Below, piece after piece: positions 17,771-26,334 of a DNA stretch of 64,000 nucleotides. The first letter of the stretch is position 1. Each line of letters opens with the position of its first letter. Under the pieces are notes generated by a model. That model had not been told where the DNA came from. It saw only the letters and a list, made by a program, of their open reading frames with translations, and did no database searches. The translations under genes and the position numbers were made by a program. This DNA comes from Raoultibacter timonensis. Lineage in GTDB: Bacteria; Actinomycetota; Coriobacteriia; Coriobacteriales; Eggerthellaceae. The DNA is taken from NCBI RefSeq assembly GCF_900240215.1, contig NZ_LT964681.1, positions 718,187 to 782,186 on the forward strand, given 5' to 3'.

Positions 17771-17798
17771 ACAAGACCAGCAAAACAGCTGGCCTTGT
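17771..17798 (-). terminator. Rho-independent terminator of the initiator tRNA gene
   Basis: On the minus strand ACAAGGCCAGC and GCTGGTCTTGT form an 11-bp stem with one G-U pair and a six-base loop, followed by TTCTTTTCC. It lies just after the tRNA 3' end. Confidence 0.8.
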
Positions 17799-17805
17799 AA
17801 ATTTC

Positions 17806-17882
17806 TGGTCGCGGGGACAGGATTTGAACCTATGACCTCCGGGTTATGAGCCCGGCGAGCTACCAGACTGCTCCACCCCGCA
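17806..17882 (-). tRNA. Initiator tRNA-Met (anticodon CAT)
   Basis: A 77-base cloverleaf including an encoded CCA end. The anticodon CAT is at 17846-17848 (minus strand), in the loop CTCATAA. The anticodon stem has the three G-C pairs (CCGGG/CCCGG) typical of initiators. The T-arm reads GGTTCAAATCC. The first acceptor pair is U1-G72, a weak pair where initiator tRNAs generally avoid a Watson-Crick match. The acceptor stem TGCGGGG/CCCCGCG is otherwise perfect. Confidence 0.95.
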
Positions 17883-17907
17883 CTATGGTGCCAACTTGCA
17901 TCCATTC

Positions 17908-17935
17908 GATATATCAAGAACAGGAAAAGCGGCAA
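17908..17935 (-). promoter_or_regulatory. Probable promoter of the initiator tRNA
   Basis: On the minus strand, TTGCCG (17930-17935) and TATATC (17908-17913) are separated by 16 bases, close to a sigma-70 type -35/-10 pair, about 25 bases upstream of the mature 5' end. Confidence 0.5.
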
Positions 17936-18170
17936 GAAGATATAATACTCTGCCGATATCATCTGCGCAAGAAATGATTTCGCCTCCATAAAACATTCGT
18001 ATTTAAGGCCCGGTTTCGGCCGCATAGAGTCTCAAAGAGCCCGTTCGTTGTGACGATTCGCCTGTATTGTGAGGCATTCGCTTTTCGTTTCAGCCATCCA
18101 CGCGGTTGCTGTATTACAATCAAGTCGAACAACGCAGATGCCTGCACAACCGAATCCGAGGTACCGAAAA

Positions 18171-18962
18171 ATGACCGTCATCGACGCCCATGCACACATC
18201 TACCCTGAGAAAATCGCCGCAAAAGCGGTTGACGCAATCGGCGAGTTCTACGACATCGGCATGTACGGCGAGGGCACGTCCGCCCATTTGCTCTCGTCCA
18301 TGAACGAAGCCCCCATCACCAACTTCATCGTACATTCGGTCGCAACCAAACCCGAAGCGGTGGAATCGATCAATAACTTCATCGCCCGCGAATGCGAAGC
18401 GCATCCCGAATTCACGGGCTTCATGGCCATGCATCAGGACTACCCCGAGCCGGAAAAAGAGATCGAGCGAGCCGTAAGCCTCGGCCTCAAAGGCATGAAA
18501 ATCCACCCCGACACCCAAGAAGTCAACCTCGACGACCCACGGCTCATGAGCGTGTACGAAATCATCGAGGGTCGCCTGCCGATCATCATCCACATGGGCG
18601 ATTACCGCCACGATTACTCGCACCCCCGCCGCCTCAAGAACGTCTTGAACACCTTCCCAAGGCTCGTGGTCGATGCTGCCCACTTCGGCGGCTGGTCGAT
18701 GCCCGAAGTAGCACTCGACTACCTCGGCAGCGAAAACTGCTTCGTTGACATGTCGAGCTCGATGTTCTGGCTCGGTAAGCGCCGCACCAAGGAACTCTGC
18801 CGTCTGTACGGCACCGAGCGCGTGCTGTTCGGTTCCGATTTCCCCATGTGGAATCCCGTCGACGAGTACAACACGTTCACGAACATCGATTTCACCGACG
18901 AAGAGCTTGAAAACATGCTCTGGCACAATGCCGAGCGGTTCCTCGGCGAGAAAATCAACTAG
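18171..18962 (+). CDS. Amidohydrolase (PF04909-type TIM barrel)
   Basis: A 263-residue metal-dependent hydrolase or decarboxylase of the amidohydrolase_2 group. Key sites are visible in order: DAHAHIYP (residues 4-11, metal-binding HxH), GLKGMKIHPDTQEVN, PIIIHMGDYRHDYSHPRR (metal His), VVDAAHFGGW (second His), and LFGSDFPMWNP near the C-terminus (catalytic Asp). I start at the ATG at 18171, which has GAGGTA seven bases upstream. The frame extends to 18069 without better support. It stands alone. Relatives include aminocarboxymuconate-semialdehyde decarboxylase and resorcylate decarboxylases, so action on an aromatic or cyclic acid is possible but not demonstrable. Confidence 0.8.
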   Translation: MTVIDAHAHIYPEKIAAKAVDAIGEFYDIGMYGEGTSAHLLSSMNEAPITNFIVHSVATKPEAVESINNFIARECEAHPEFTGFMAMHQDYPEPEKEIERAVSLGLKGMKIHPDTQEVNLDDPRLMSVYEIIEGRLPIIIHMGDYRHDYSHPRRLKNVLNTFPRLVVDAAHFGGWSMPEVALDYLGSENCFVDMSSSMFWLGKRRTKELCRLYGTERVLFGSDFPMWNPVDEYNTFTNIDFTDEELENMLWHNAERFLGEKIN

Positions 18963-18976
18963 CATCTCCATGCAAA

Positions 18977-18997
18977 ACGGCGCCCGATGGGCGCCGT
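18977..18997. terminator. Convergent terminator hairpin
   Basis: ACGGCGCCC and GGGCGCCGT form a perfect 9-bp stem with a three-base loop between the convergent amidohydrolase and CNNM genes. A-rich bases flank the left side, which serves as the U-tract for the minus-strand gene. Confidence 0.65.
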
Positions 18998-19038
18998 CGA
19001 AACTGCCGTTCAAACGTTCGGCCTATACGCCGTCGTCC

Positions 19039-20367
19039 CTATTCCCCGTCTTTTTTCTCTTCGTCTTCGGCGCGCTCGATCACCATGTCGATCTTATCGA
19101 TGCGGCGCACGTCCATCTTTTTGACGGTGAAATCGACCTTCGTATCGCCCTCTTCAGCAGACACCTTGTCGCCAACCTCGGGAATCTGCCCGAACAGATC
19201 GAACAGCAAGCCTCCCGCCGTTTCGCAATCGCCAGCCTCTTCAGGCTCGAAGCCCATGAGCTCGGACAGCTCGTCGATCGGAAGCGATCCGTCCACAAGA
19301 TAGTGGTCGTCGGCGAGCTTCTTCACCTCGTCGGTATCATCGTGCATGTACTCGTCATCGAGCTTGCCGACGATCTGACCCATGATATCGCTCATGGTCA
19401 CAATACCCGAAGTACCGCCGTGCTCGTCAACCACCACGGCGATCTTCGTACGTTTCTCCTGCAGGGTCTGCAACAGCTTCGCGATCGGAATGCTCTCGGG
19501 CACCGCATGGATCGTGCGGATCTTGAGGTCTTCCATCGTGGAGCCCGCAGGCAGGCTGTACAGGTCCTTGATGTGCACGAACCCGACAACATCGTCTTTG
19601 TTGCCGCGAATAACCGGATAACGCGTGTATTTGTACTGCTGCATCGTCTTGACGTTCTCCTCGAGGGTGTCTTCGAGATCGATGCAGATGAGCTCGGTAC
19701 GCGGGGTCATAATGGCCTCGGCGTCCTTGTCGCCCAAATCGAAGATGTTGTCCACGTACGTGTTCTGGTCGGCATCGATAAGGCCGCTTTCGGTGCTCTC
19801 GTCGATGAGGAGCTTGATCTCCTCGCCGGTGTACACCTCGTGCTCGTTGGCCACATCGTGGCCCGCAAGCTTCATGACGCCGTTCGTAATCGTATTGAAC
19901 AGCCACATGATGGGATACGTGATGCGGTAGAACCATACGAGGGGCGCCGCGGTTAAAAGCGCGTATTTCATCGTGCTGAAGATGGCGAGCGATTTGGGAA
20001 TGAGCTCGCCTACCACGATGTGGAGCGCTGTGATGATGATGAAGCCGATGGCGACCGCAATGGCCGAGATGGCAGCATCGGGCAAGCCGATGGCGGCAAG
20101 CAGCGGATGAATGAGTTCGGAAACTGCGGGCTCGCCCAACCAGCCGAGTGCAAGGGAAGCGAGCGTGATGCCAAGCTGGCAAGCAGAAAGATAAGCGTTA
20201 ACGTTGTCGGCGACGAGCTTGGTGTACTTCGCACCGGCTCTCCCCTCCTCGATGGCGATGTCGACTTGGGATTTTCTCACGCGGACAAGCGCGAATTCCG
20301 AAACAACGAAGAAAGCGTTCATCAAGAGAAAGAACAGGACAAGAAAAAGGCTTAGCGCAACGGGCAT
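19039..20367 (-). CDS. CNNM/CorC-family membrane protein (hemolysin family)
   Basis: A 442-residue protein with four parts: a DUF21/CNNM membrane domain (residues about 1-180, beginning ALSLFLVLFFLLMNAFFVVSE in two halves), an acidic helix bundle (EEIKLLIDESTESGLI), a pair of CBS domains (from IMTPRTELICIDLEDTL to GIVTMSDIMGQIVG), and a CorC_HlyC C-terminal domain (YLVDGSLPIDELSELMG). Family members are implicated in Mg2+ or Na+/Mg2+ transport and cation homeostasis. I start at the ATG at 20367, which has AAGGAGA nine bases upstream. An extension to 20436 lacks a site. It is a single gene facing a convergent terminator. Confidence 0.88.
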   Translation of the reverse strand: MPVALSLFLVLFFLLMNAFFVVSEFALVRVRKSQVDIAIEEGRAGAKYTKLVADNVNAYLSACQLGITLASLALGWLGEPAVSELIHPLLAAIGLPDAAISAIAVAIGFIIITALHIVVGELIPKSLAIFSTMKYALLTAAPLVWFYRITYPIMWLFNTITNGVMKLAGHDVANEHEVYTGEEIKLLIDESTESGLIDADQNTYVDNIFDLGDKDAEAIMTPRTELICIDLEDTLEENVKTMQQYKYTRYPVIRGNKDDVVGFVHIKDLYSLPAGSTMEDLKIRTIHAVPESIPIAKLLQTLQEKRTKIAVVVDEHGGTSGIVTMSDIMGQIVGKLDDEYMHDDTDEVKKLADDHYLVDGSLPIDELSELMGFEPEEAGDCETAGGLLFDLFGQIPEVGDKVSAEEGDTKVDFTVKKMDVRRIDKIDMVIERAEDEEKKDGE

Positions 20368-20669
20368 TAAAGCGGGTCTCCTTACGTCGGTTGTCAAGAC
20401 TGCCGTGGGCGGTTCCTCAACACCGTCCCTATGCAATAGCAGCGTTTTGATTGTCCTTATCTGTTGTATCAGGTTCTGGCATGCCGCGCAGGATCATCGT
20501 GCAATATCCAGAAGAGTTACAGCGATTGAGCGGCTGCATAGCCGACAGCACGTACCGATACGACCCTTTAGCGCCGCGTATTCCCGTACCGTACTGCCGC
20601 AACAATACACCAACCCAAAACGAAACGCCCGCAAGCGTCGCCGAGAAAGACTCGACTTCGGCCAATAAG

Positions 20670-20838
20670 TTCGTGGCAGGAAAACGAAGATATTCGTCGC
20701 CCGAACCTCTTTTGAACGCCGAAGGGCGCGGTCACCTCACAGGGCTGCCTCATCGTACCTGATCAGAGAAACAACTGTTAAACCATCTGCAAAAGAGGAG
20801 TCTAACAACGACGAATAGCTCCGCTTTCCTGCCACGAA
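20670..20838. repeat. 169-bp element bounded by 30-bp imperfect inverted repeats
   Basis: The left arm at 20670-20699 and the right arm at 20809-20838 match at 27 of 30 positions; both begin TTCGTGGCAGGAAA reading inward. A second nested pair, CCTCTTTTG (20706-20714) and CAAAAGAGG (20790-20798), extends the symmetry. On the minus strand two of the three mismatches become G-U pairs, so a minus-strand RNA would fold better. It could be a MITE-like unit or a structured RNA. Confidence 0.6.
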
Positions 20839-20967
20839 TTCGCCTTTCCGCCGTCTGATCGGAATCGACGCGCCCGCACCAACACCTGACGGGACGCATC
20901 GGGCGAACGGCTGCCCGCACATGACCGCAGGGAACCCGAAAACCGCTCGTTTTCAGCCACCACACCG

Positions 20968-20997
20968 CGGATGCCGCACCAGCCGATGCGGCATCCG
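20968..20997 (-). terminator. Hairpin downstream of flavoprotein 1
   Basis: CGGATGCCGCA and TGCGGCATCCG form a perfect 11-bp stem with an eight-base loop, 150 bases past the stop of the flavoprotein gene. The T-run is weak, so this is a probable but not certain terminator. Confidence 0.55.
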
Positions 20998-21147
20998 AAA
21001 TCTCAGTACAGTCTCGCTGTGCGGCTCACTGCGCAGTTTTCGCTCAGTTCGCCGCGAAGCCCACGGTGCGTCTTGCAATGCGGTTCAACACGCAGCTCCC
21101 ACGCAGTTCACTATGCAGCTAGCCGCGCGCCGCCCATGCGGCGCCAG

Positions 21148-22746
21148 CTACTTCTCGGCGCTTCCCGCGCTCTGGGCGTACGCGGTCGACACCTCGCCCG
21201 AAAGGCGGCCGAGCACCGAATAACCGCTCATCACACACCAGTAGTCGCCGTTCATGATGCCGCCCGCCGCGCCGGGAACCGCATACAGGCCCGCGATCGG
21301 CTGCGCGTCAGTGCCGATAACCTGCGTGTCGGTGTTGATCTTCAATCCGCCGAACGTGGCCATGATGCCGCCGACGACGGGGATCGCGTAGAACGGGGGC
21401 GTCGAAAGCGGCGTTGCGGGCACGGTTCCGAGATGCGGAACCTCGAGCGCTTCGGCGGTTCCAGCGGCAGCGGCCTCGTTGTACGCAGCTACCGTCGCCG
21501 CCATGTTGGCCGCGTTGAAACTCACTCCGTCGGCCGTCTCGGCAACGATCTTCGCACCGAGCTCCTCGATGCTATCGGCCTGCACCACGGTCATGCCCTT
21601 CTCGATCATGTGGTCGATGCGGTCGCCGCCGATAACCGCAGCGTTGCAGAACGGAGTCTGGCGGATGATATCGCGCACGCCCTCGTCGAGAATCAGGTAA
21701 GCACGCGCCATGTGCTGCTGCATGACCTCCTGGTTCACCAGCGAAGATCCGAGCCCCTCGTTGACGAAGCGCTTGCCTTCGGTATTTACGTAGATGCCCA
21801 TGCTCTGTATCGAGTGCTCCGTGGTGCCGTAGTAGAGGATGTGCACATCGTCGACGTTCTCGACAGCTTCGTATCCCTCAGGCGTATCGACGCCGTTCAA
21901 GTACGTCATCGGCCACGGCTGAGGATGCCCGTAGTACGAGCCGAAGCTGCGCGAAAGCTGGGCACCCACCTCGACACCCATCTTGATTCCCGATCCGTCG
22001 AGGTACGGCACGCACTGCGCCTGTCCGAGATCGGCGTGACGACCGATGTACTTGGTGCACATCTCCTTGTCGCACTGCCAACCGCCCGTTGCGAGGATGA
22101 CGGCTTTTGCCGTGATGGCGAAGGGGCCTTCCGCATCTTCGGCAACGAGTCCGGTTACGGCACCGGCGTCGTCGGTCAGCAGCTTGATCGCACGAGTGCC
22201 GAGCAGCGTCGTGCCGCCCTTCTCAACGAAGATATCGCCGAACTGCTGCAGGTATTCGTCGGTGTAGCTCTTCGATCCCTCCTCGGCGGGGCGCTTGCCG
22301 CCCATCCATACGTACGGGCTGCCCGGGGCGAGCTCCTCGGTCGTGAGACCGAGGCCGTCGATCCACTCGACATACGACCCCCAATTGTCGCAGACAAGCT
22401 TGCCGAGCTCCGGGTCGGACATAGGAGCCTTGGCGTAAGCGGCCTCCCATTCGGCGCCGAACCGCGGCCCGAACGCACCTGCGGCGAAGCGGCTCGTTCC
22501 CCCGACATGCTGCGAAGCCTCGACCAGTATGACGTTCGCACCCTTCTCAGCCGCGCTCACCGCTGCCGCCAAACCGCCGATGCCGGCGCCGGCAACCACG
22601 ACGTCGCATTCGTGCTTGGTCTCGAAGGCTGTCTTTTCGGCAGGCTGCGAACTGCAACCCGCGAGCGCCGTCACTCCCGTGAACGCCGCAGCACCTGCCG
22701 CGACCAGTCCGGCTCCCTTGATGAAATCCCTCCGTGTTTGCTCCAT
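21148..22746 (-). CDS. Tat-exported FAD reductase, fumarate-reductase fold (flavoprotein 1)
   Basis: A 532-residue flavoprotein with a Tat signal (TRRDFIKG, R5-R6) and a lipobox ending at C31 (TALAGC), so it is an extracytoplasmic lipoprotein. The FAD-binding motif VVVAGAGIGGLAAAVSAAEKG starts near residue 50 and GLYAVPGAAGG closes the FAD domain. After GKRFVNE, where fumarate reductase FccA has its proton-donor Arg402, this protein reads GLGSSLV. The C-terminal substrate arginine region is GDYWCVMSG, also without Arg. It is therefore a reductase of some non-dicarboxylate acceptor. The hexaheme lipoprotein gene lies 146 bases upstream and a divergent LuxR gene beyond it. The start at 22746 has GGAGAGG upstream. 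Confidence 0.87.
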   Translation of the reverse strand: MEQTRRDFIKGAGLVAAGAAAFTGVTALAGCSSQPAEKTAFETKHECDVVVAGAGIGGLAAAVSAAEKGANVILVEASQHVGGTSRFAAGAFGPRFGAEWEAAYAKAPMSDPELGKLVCDNWGSYVEWIDGLGLTTEELAPGSPYVWMGGKRPAEEGSKSYTDEYLQQFGDIFVEKGGTTLLGTRAIKLLTDDAGAVTGLVAEDAEGPFAITAKAVILATGGWQCDKEMCTKYIGRHADLGQAQCVPYLDGSGIKMGVEVGAQLSRSFGSYYGHPQPWPMTYLNGVDTPEGYEAVENVDDVHILYYGTTEHSIQSMGIYVNTEGKRFVNEGLGSSLVNQEVMQQHMARAYLILDEGVRDIIRQTPFCNAAVIGGDRIDHMIEKGMTVVQADSIEELGAKIVAETADGVSFNAANMAATVAAYNEAAAAGTAEALEVPHLGTVPATPLSTPPFYAIPVVGGIMATFGGLKINTDTQVIGTDAQPIAGLYAVPGAAGGIMNGDYWCVMSGYSVLGRLSGEVSTAYAQSAGSAEK

Positions 22747-22892
22747 GTTGAATCCTCTCCCTTGTCGTGTGACGCGCACCCTCGGATACGCGGTACTCCT
22801 TGACTCGGTTGCCAGTCGCGACATGCGGCGGTTATCGCCAGCCGCAAACCATCGGCTGCTGCACGCAGCGAACCCGCAAGCAGCCGATCGAC

Positions 22893-23504
22893 CTAGTGGC
22901 ACGTGTTGCACTCGTACACACCGGCATGATGGCAACTGACGCACGTGTCTGCCGCATTGACTTCGGCTTTGTGCATATTGTGGCAATCCGAGCATAGGAT
23001 GTCGGCGTGCCCGTCGGTCAAACCCATGACCTCATGGGGATTGACCTGCGTTCCCTGCGAATCCGTCAGATCGGTAATGGTCGCAGTACATGCAAGCATC
23101 TCGTCTGCACTCAGATCGTGGCATCCCGCCGCTTGGCAGCTGGCAGCATCGACCACCGTTGCCTTGAGCTTCTTCGGCATCGTGTCGGTCGCCGTCGCCT
23201 CCTTGTGAACGTCGGCGAGTGCCGCTTCGTCTGCATGGCAGCTGATGCACGTCGTCTGCGCCTCCTGCACGTGAATGCATGCCCCCATCGAGCCGTCCTC
23301 CATCGTCGCGCCCTCCGTCGCATGGCATGTCGCGCAATCCATGTCGGGCGACCACGCAACCTGCACGGCGCTATCCGAGCCGCCACCTTGCTCGGCAGGC
23401 TTTTCTGCCGCAGGCTCTTGCGGCGAGCATCCCGCTACCGCAATGGCGATCGCCGCAGCGGCGAACGCGATCAGCACTTTGTGAATCGGCTTGGCTTTCC
23501 CCAT
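22893..23504 (-). CDS. Multiheme c-type cytochrome lipoprotein, six heme sites
   Basis: A 203-residue electron carrier anchored outside the membrane by a lipobox (AIAVAGC). It has five CxxCH sites (CATCH, CISCH, CSDCH, CVSCH, CNTCH) and one longer site, CQAAGCH, a CX4CH as seen in some cytochromes c3, in third place. An acidic, proline-rich linker (EPAAEKPAEQGGG) follows the lipidated cysteine. It should transfer electrons from the quinone pool, via a membrane partner not seen here, to flavoprotein 1. It is paralogous to the cytochrome at 61622-62287, including the position of the CX4CH site. The start at 23504 is MGKAKPIHKVL. Confidence 0.87.
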   Translation of the reverse strand: MGKAKPIHKVLIAFAAAAIAIAVAGCSPQEPAAEKPAEQGGGSDSAVQVAWSPDMDCATCHATEGATMEDGSMGACIHVQEAQTTCISCHADEAALADVHKEATATDTMPKKLKATVVDAASCQAAGCHDLSADEMLACTATITDLTDSQGTQVNPHEVMGLTDGHADILCSDCHNMHKAEVNAADTCVSCHHAGVYECNTCH

Positions 23505-23522
23505 CGCCTCCCTTTCTCCCGA

Positions 23523-23542
23523 CCGCCCGCTGTTTCGGGCGG
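23523..23542. promoter_or_regulatory. Hairpin/dyad between cytochrome and divergent LuxR gene
   Basis: CCGCCCG and CGGGCGG, spaced by six bases, lie 20 bases upstream of the cytochrome start. This is a candidate operator or leader structure for the reductase operon. Confidence 0.35.
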
Positions 23543-23705
23543 GTTGATAGGGCAATGGTAGAAAACCGATGCCTGCTTGCCATCGAAGGAAAGATGTGAA
23601 ATAGTTTTTAAGGGGAAAAATGCAATGCAATCTGCGCTTTTGACGTGGTGTTTTGCATTTCAGGGGAGAAATTCACCAGTTTCTAGTGAGGTTTGCGAGG
23701 GGCTT

Positions 23706-25193
23706 ATGAGCACTGATCGGAAACAAAAGAAGGAAAGAAACGCCAAAGAATCCATTCGTTCGAAGTTTGCAATGGAGCTGAACCGCGCCAACATCCCGAT
23801 GACGATCGGATTTGCGCTCTGTCAGCTCTGGCTTACGCTGTGCTTCTTTGCACCGCAACTGTTTCCCGAGAACTCGTCGGTGAGTGTATACGAGATATCG
23901 CTCGGAGTGTGCGCGGTCTCGCTTGTTCCCGCGCTCGTTCTCACCAAACGATTCGAGGAGCTGTTCGAAAACCGAGTCGTCATCTTCGCACTAGCGGCTT
24001 GCGCGGGCATCGGCACGTTCATCATCCCGTTCTCCTCGGGCGATACCGCGATAGACGTCGTCTTGCAGATTGTCGCAGGAGCGCTTACGGGCATCGCCTC
24101 GGGCTGGTTCTTCGTCGCGTGGTACCAGGCGTTCTGCAAAGCCGACGACCTGATAGGCTTCGTACTCAGCGTTTTGGTGAACAGCCTGTTCATGTACGTA
24201 CTCACCGCCGTAGCCTACCTGCCGGAGCTGAGCCCGTGGATCGTCGTCTGCATCGCGTCGGCCATGCCGTTCGTCTCGGCGTTTCTCTTGGTGCGAAACC
24301 CCCGCAACGACACCTTCGTCAGCGAACCGATTCTGCCGCCCAAACGCACCGGGCAGCGCAAGGCTTTGCTTCTGCTCTGTTGCAGCATCTTCGTCATCAG
24401 CTTCATCGATGAATTCATGCGCAACTTTTACCTGCAAGGATCCGACCTGTTGTTTTACTCGGGCGGACTCAACCTTATTCTGCTCATCGTCAAGGTGGCC
24501 TGCTCCATCATGCTCGTCGTCATCATCGCCGACCACAGCCACCGCATGTCTCTTGTCTACCGCATCTCGTTTCTGCTCACAATGACGGCTGTTCTGTTCA
24601 TGCCCTATGCGCAGCACAGCTTCGAGTTCATGTACGGGGTTACGAATTTCGGCGCGTTCCTGTTCAAGATCATGATCATGATCATCGCCTTCAACTTCTG
24701 CCAGCGCTACCGCACCTCCCCGACACTCGTGTTCTCGCTTACGCGTATCGCCTTCTCGCTCGATCTGCTGCTCGGTTTCGGCATGTTCCACGCCTACAGC
24801 CATTTCGAACCCGCGATTCCCGATCTGCTCGGCGTCGTATCGGTGGTACTGGGCATCCTCGTCGTGGCAACGTATTCGTTCGTGTTCACCGACCGCTACA
24901 GCATTCCCATCTTCGTCAAAGTCGAGGCCCAAACGGAAGCAGGGGCTCCGCTCGAAGACCGCTGTGATCGACTGGTTCGCATAGGAAAGCTCTCGCGTCG
25001 CGAATCCGACGTGCTGAGGCTCATAGCGAAGGGCCGGTCGGCTCCGCGCATTCAGGAAGAACTTCACCTCTCGATGAACACCGTCAACACCCACACGAGC
25101 CATATCTATCAAAAGCTCAAAGTGCATTCGCGCCAAGAACTGCTCGACTTACTCGAAGACACCGCACCGGAGGAAGCGGGTGGGCAGAGCTGA
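23706..25193 (+). CDS. LuxR-type regulator with polytopic membrane domain (module 1)
   Basis: A 495-residue one-component regulator. Residues about 25-410 carry ten to twelve hydrophobic helices. The C-terminal LuxR domain begins GKLSRRESDVLRLIAKGRS and contains LSMNTVNTHTSHIYQKLKV. It is transcribed divergently from the cytochrome/flavoprotein 1 operon, with about 200 bases between, so it most likely controls that operon. The ATG at 23706 has GAGGGG just upstream; an earlier open frame from 23577 has no site. The C-terminal tail (EDTAPEEAGGQS) is short and acidic. Confidence 0.85.
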   Translation: MSTDRKQKKERNAKESIRSKFAMELNRANIPMTIGFALCQLWLTLCFFAPQLFPENSSVSVYEISLGVCAVSLVPALVLTKRFEELFENRVVIFALAACAGIGTFIIPFSSGDTAIDVVLQIVAGALTGIASGWFFVAWYQAFCKADDLIGFVLSVLVNSLFMYVLTAVAYLPELSPWIVVCIASAMPFVSAFLLVRNPRNDTFVSEPILPPKRTGQRKALLLLCCSIFVISFIDEFMRNFYLQGSDLLFYSGGLNLILLIVKVACSIMLVVIIADHSHRMSLVYRISFLLTMTAVLFMPYAQHSFEFMYGVTNFGAFLFKIMIMIIAFNFCQRYRTSPTLVFSLTRIAFSLDLLLGFGMFHAYSHFEPAIPDLLGVVSVVLGILVVATYSFVFTDRYSIPIFVKVEAQTEAGAPLEDRCDRLVRIGKLSRRESDVLRLIAKGRSAPRIQEELHLSMNTVNTHTSHIYQKLKVHSRQELLDLLEDTAPEEAGGQS

Positions 25194-25300
25194 ACGCGGT
25201 CCGATGCGAACCGGGGCCGTCGAACGCGCAGCGCCAGCCAATCCGTCCCGCCGTCGACGGGGGTCGGGCGCGCCGTCCGCATCGCTCCCGAACAGCGAAC

Positions 25301-25322
25301 GAGCGCCCCCGGAGGAGCGCTC
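25301..25322. terminator. Convergent hairpin between LuxR and DDAH genes
   Basis: GAGCGC and GCGCTC form a short stem with CCCC/GGAG inside, in the gap between converging genes. It is a weak terminator candidate because no clear T-run is present. Confidence 0.35.
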
Positions 25323-25381
25323 GCCATGCACATTCGCCAAGTTGCGTACCGCTGCATTGTACCCCTTGGGATACGCGGATT

Positions 25382-26152
25382 CTAGAACCTCAGGCTCAGG
25401 CAGCTCAAGCCCCCGTCGAGCTTGCGGTACTCGGACGTATCGACCGTGATGGTCTTGTAGCCCGCCTCTTGGATTTTCTCAAGTACGGTGGGGTATCCCT
25501 CGGGCACGATCACGGTGCCGTTGACCCAGATGCAGTTGGCGGCGTACGCCTCGTCCTCGGGGATCACGATCTTGTTGTATTCGGCGAAATCGGACTTCTC
25601 GATGAACTCGCCCGATACGAGCATGTTGTTATCCTCGATGTAGTTCACACCGGTCTTGAGGTGCAGCACGTACTCGAGCGGAACCTCGGAACCCGTTAGG
25701 CCCCAGCCCTCGAGGATCTCGATGAATTGGCGGATGCCCTCCTCGTTGGTACGAGCAGAGCGTCCCACGAAGAAGTGGTCGCCCACCATCATGACATCGC
25801 CGCCCTCGAGCGTTCCGGGTGCCTCGATGTAGGCGATGCGGTCGTCATCGAAGAACTCGCGAATCGTCGGCTCCATCGCCTTCGCCTCGCCATTGCGCGT
25901 ACCGGCACCCGGATTGTCGATGATGGCACCCTTGCGCGTAATGACGGCGGTATCCTCTACGAAACAGGAATCGGGAAACTCTTCGAGCGCCGGCAGAACC
26001 GTCACCTCGACGCCGCATTCCTTGAGCGCGGCGATGTAGTCGTCATGCTGCTTGAGCGCCAGCTCGTAATCGGGCTTTCCCAGCTCAGGGGCAGAGGTGA
26101 TGCCGTCTACCAGCGATTTGCTCGGACGCCTGACGATCACGTTCGTAAACAT
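25382..26152 (-). CDS. Dimethylarginine dimethylaminohydrolase (DDAH-like amidinotransferase)
   Basis: A 256-residue enzyme of the pentein (guanidino-group modifying) fold that should hydrolyse methylated arginines to citrulline and methylamines. The family motifs are present: FPDSCFVEDTAV (guanidinium-binding acidic residues), PGTLEGGDVMMVGDHFFVG, LHLKTGVNYIEDN with the catalytic His, and LDGGLSCLSLRF at the C-terminus with catalytic Cys251. The start at 26152 has GGAGG seven bases upstream. It is separated from the flavoprotein upstream by a good terminator, so it is probably independently expressed. The citrulline could enter the arginine-deiminase route; an APC antiporter lies 3.7 kb away. 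Activity on plain arginine is less likely but cannot be excluded. Confidence 0.82.
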   Translation of the reverse strand: MFTNVIVRRPSKSLVDGITSAPELGKPDYELALKQHDDYIAALKECGVEVTVLPALEEFPDSCFVEDTAVITRKGAIIDNPGAGTRNGEAKAMEPTIREFFDDDRIAYIEAPGTLEGGDVMMVGDHFFVGRSARTNEEGIRQFIEILEGWGLTGSEVPLEYVLHLKTGVNYIEDNNMLVSGEFIEKSDFAEYNKIVIPEDEAYAANCIWVNGTVIVPEGYPTVLEKIQEAGYKTITVDTSEYRKLDGGLSCLSLRF

Positions 26153-26276
26153 TGCGATTCCTCCTTCGGCCACCGCCTTGCGCGATGGATTAAGCGAACT
26201 GTTGCTGAATCGATTATCCACCAACTTGGTGAAATTGGAAGCGATCGCCGAAAGGGTTTTCAAGCTGTCATCGAGC

Positions 26277-26306
26277 AAAACGGGCGAGCCCTGTCGGACC
26301 CGCCCG
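26277..26306 (-). terminator. Rho-independent terminator of flavoprotein 2
   Basis: On the minus strand CGGGCGGGTCC and GGGCTCGCCCG pair over 11 bases (two G-U pairs) around GACA, followed by TTTT. It stands between flavoprotein 2 and the DDAH gene. Confidence 0.75.
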
Positions 26307-26334
26307 CTACCGCCTTCGCGCTTTTCAGCTGCCG

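Larger units (their letters stand above)
20368..21147. other. Long intergenic region with inverted-repeat element
   Basis: 780 bases with no convincing gene. It contains the 169-bp interrupted inverted repeat (20670-20838), the terminator hairpin of the reductase gene (20968-20997), and between 21000 and 21130 a run of loosely repeated CACGCAG/CTGCGCAG phrases without clear unit length. Confidence 0.45.

Noticed and set aside
20451..20922. Two short frames on opposite strands both coding FVAGKR-YSS
   Set aside because: At first this looked like a repeated peptide. It is produced by the two arms of the inverted repeat at 20670-20838 and is no evidence for coding.
20971..22803. 610-codon plus-strand open frame
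   Set aside because: Antisense to flavoprotein 1, whose Tat signal, FAD motif and lipobox are clear. GC-rich codon use keeps the opposite strand open by chance.
22893..23504. Membrane quinol dehydrogenase of NapC/NirT type
   Set aside because: No N-terminal membrane anchor helix of NapC type; the signal ends in a lipobox and heme spacing is different.
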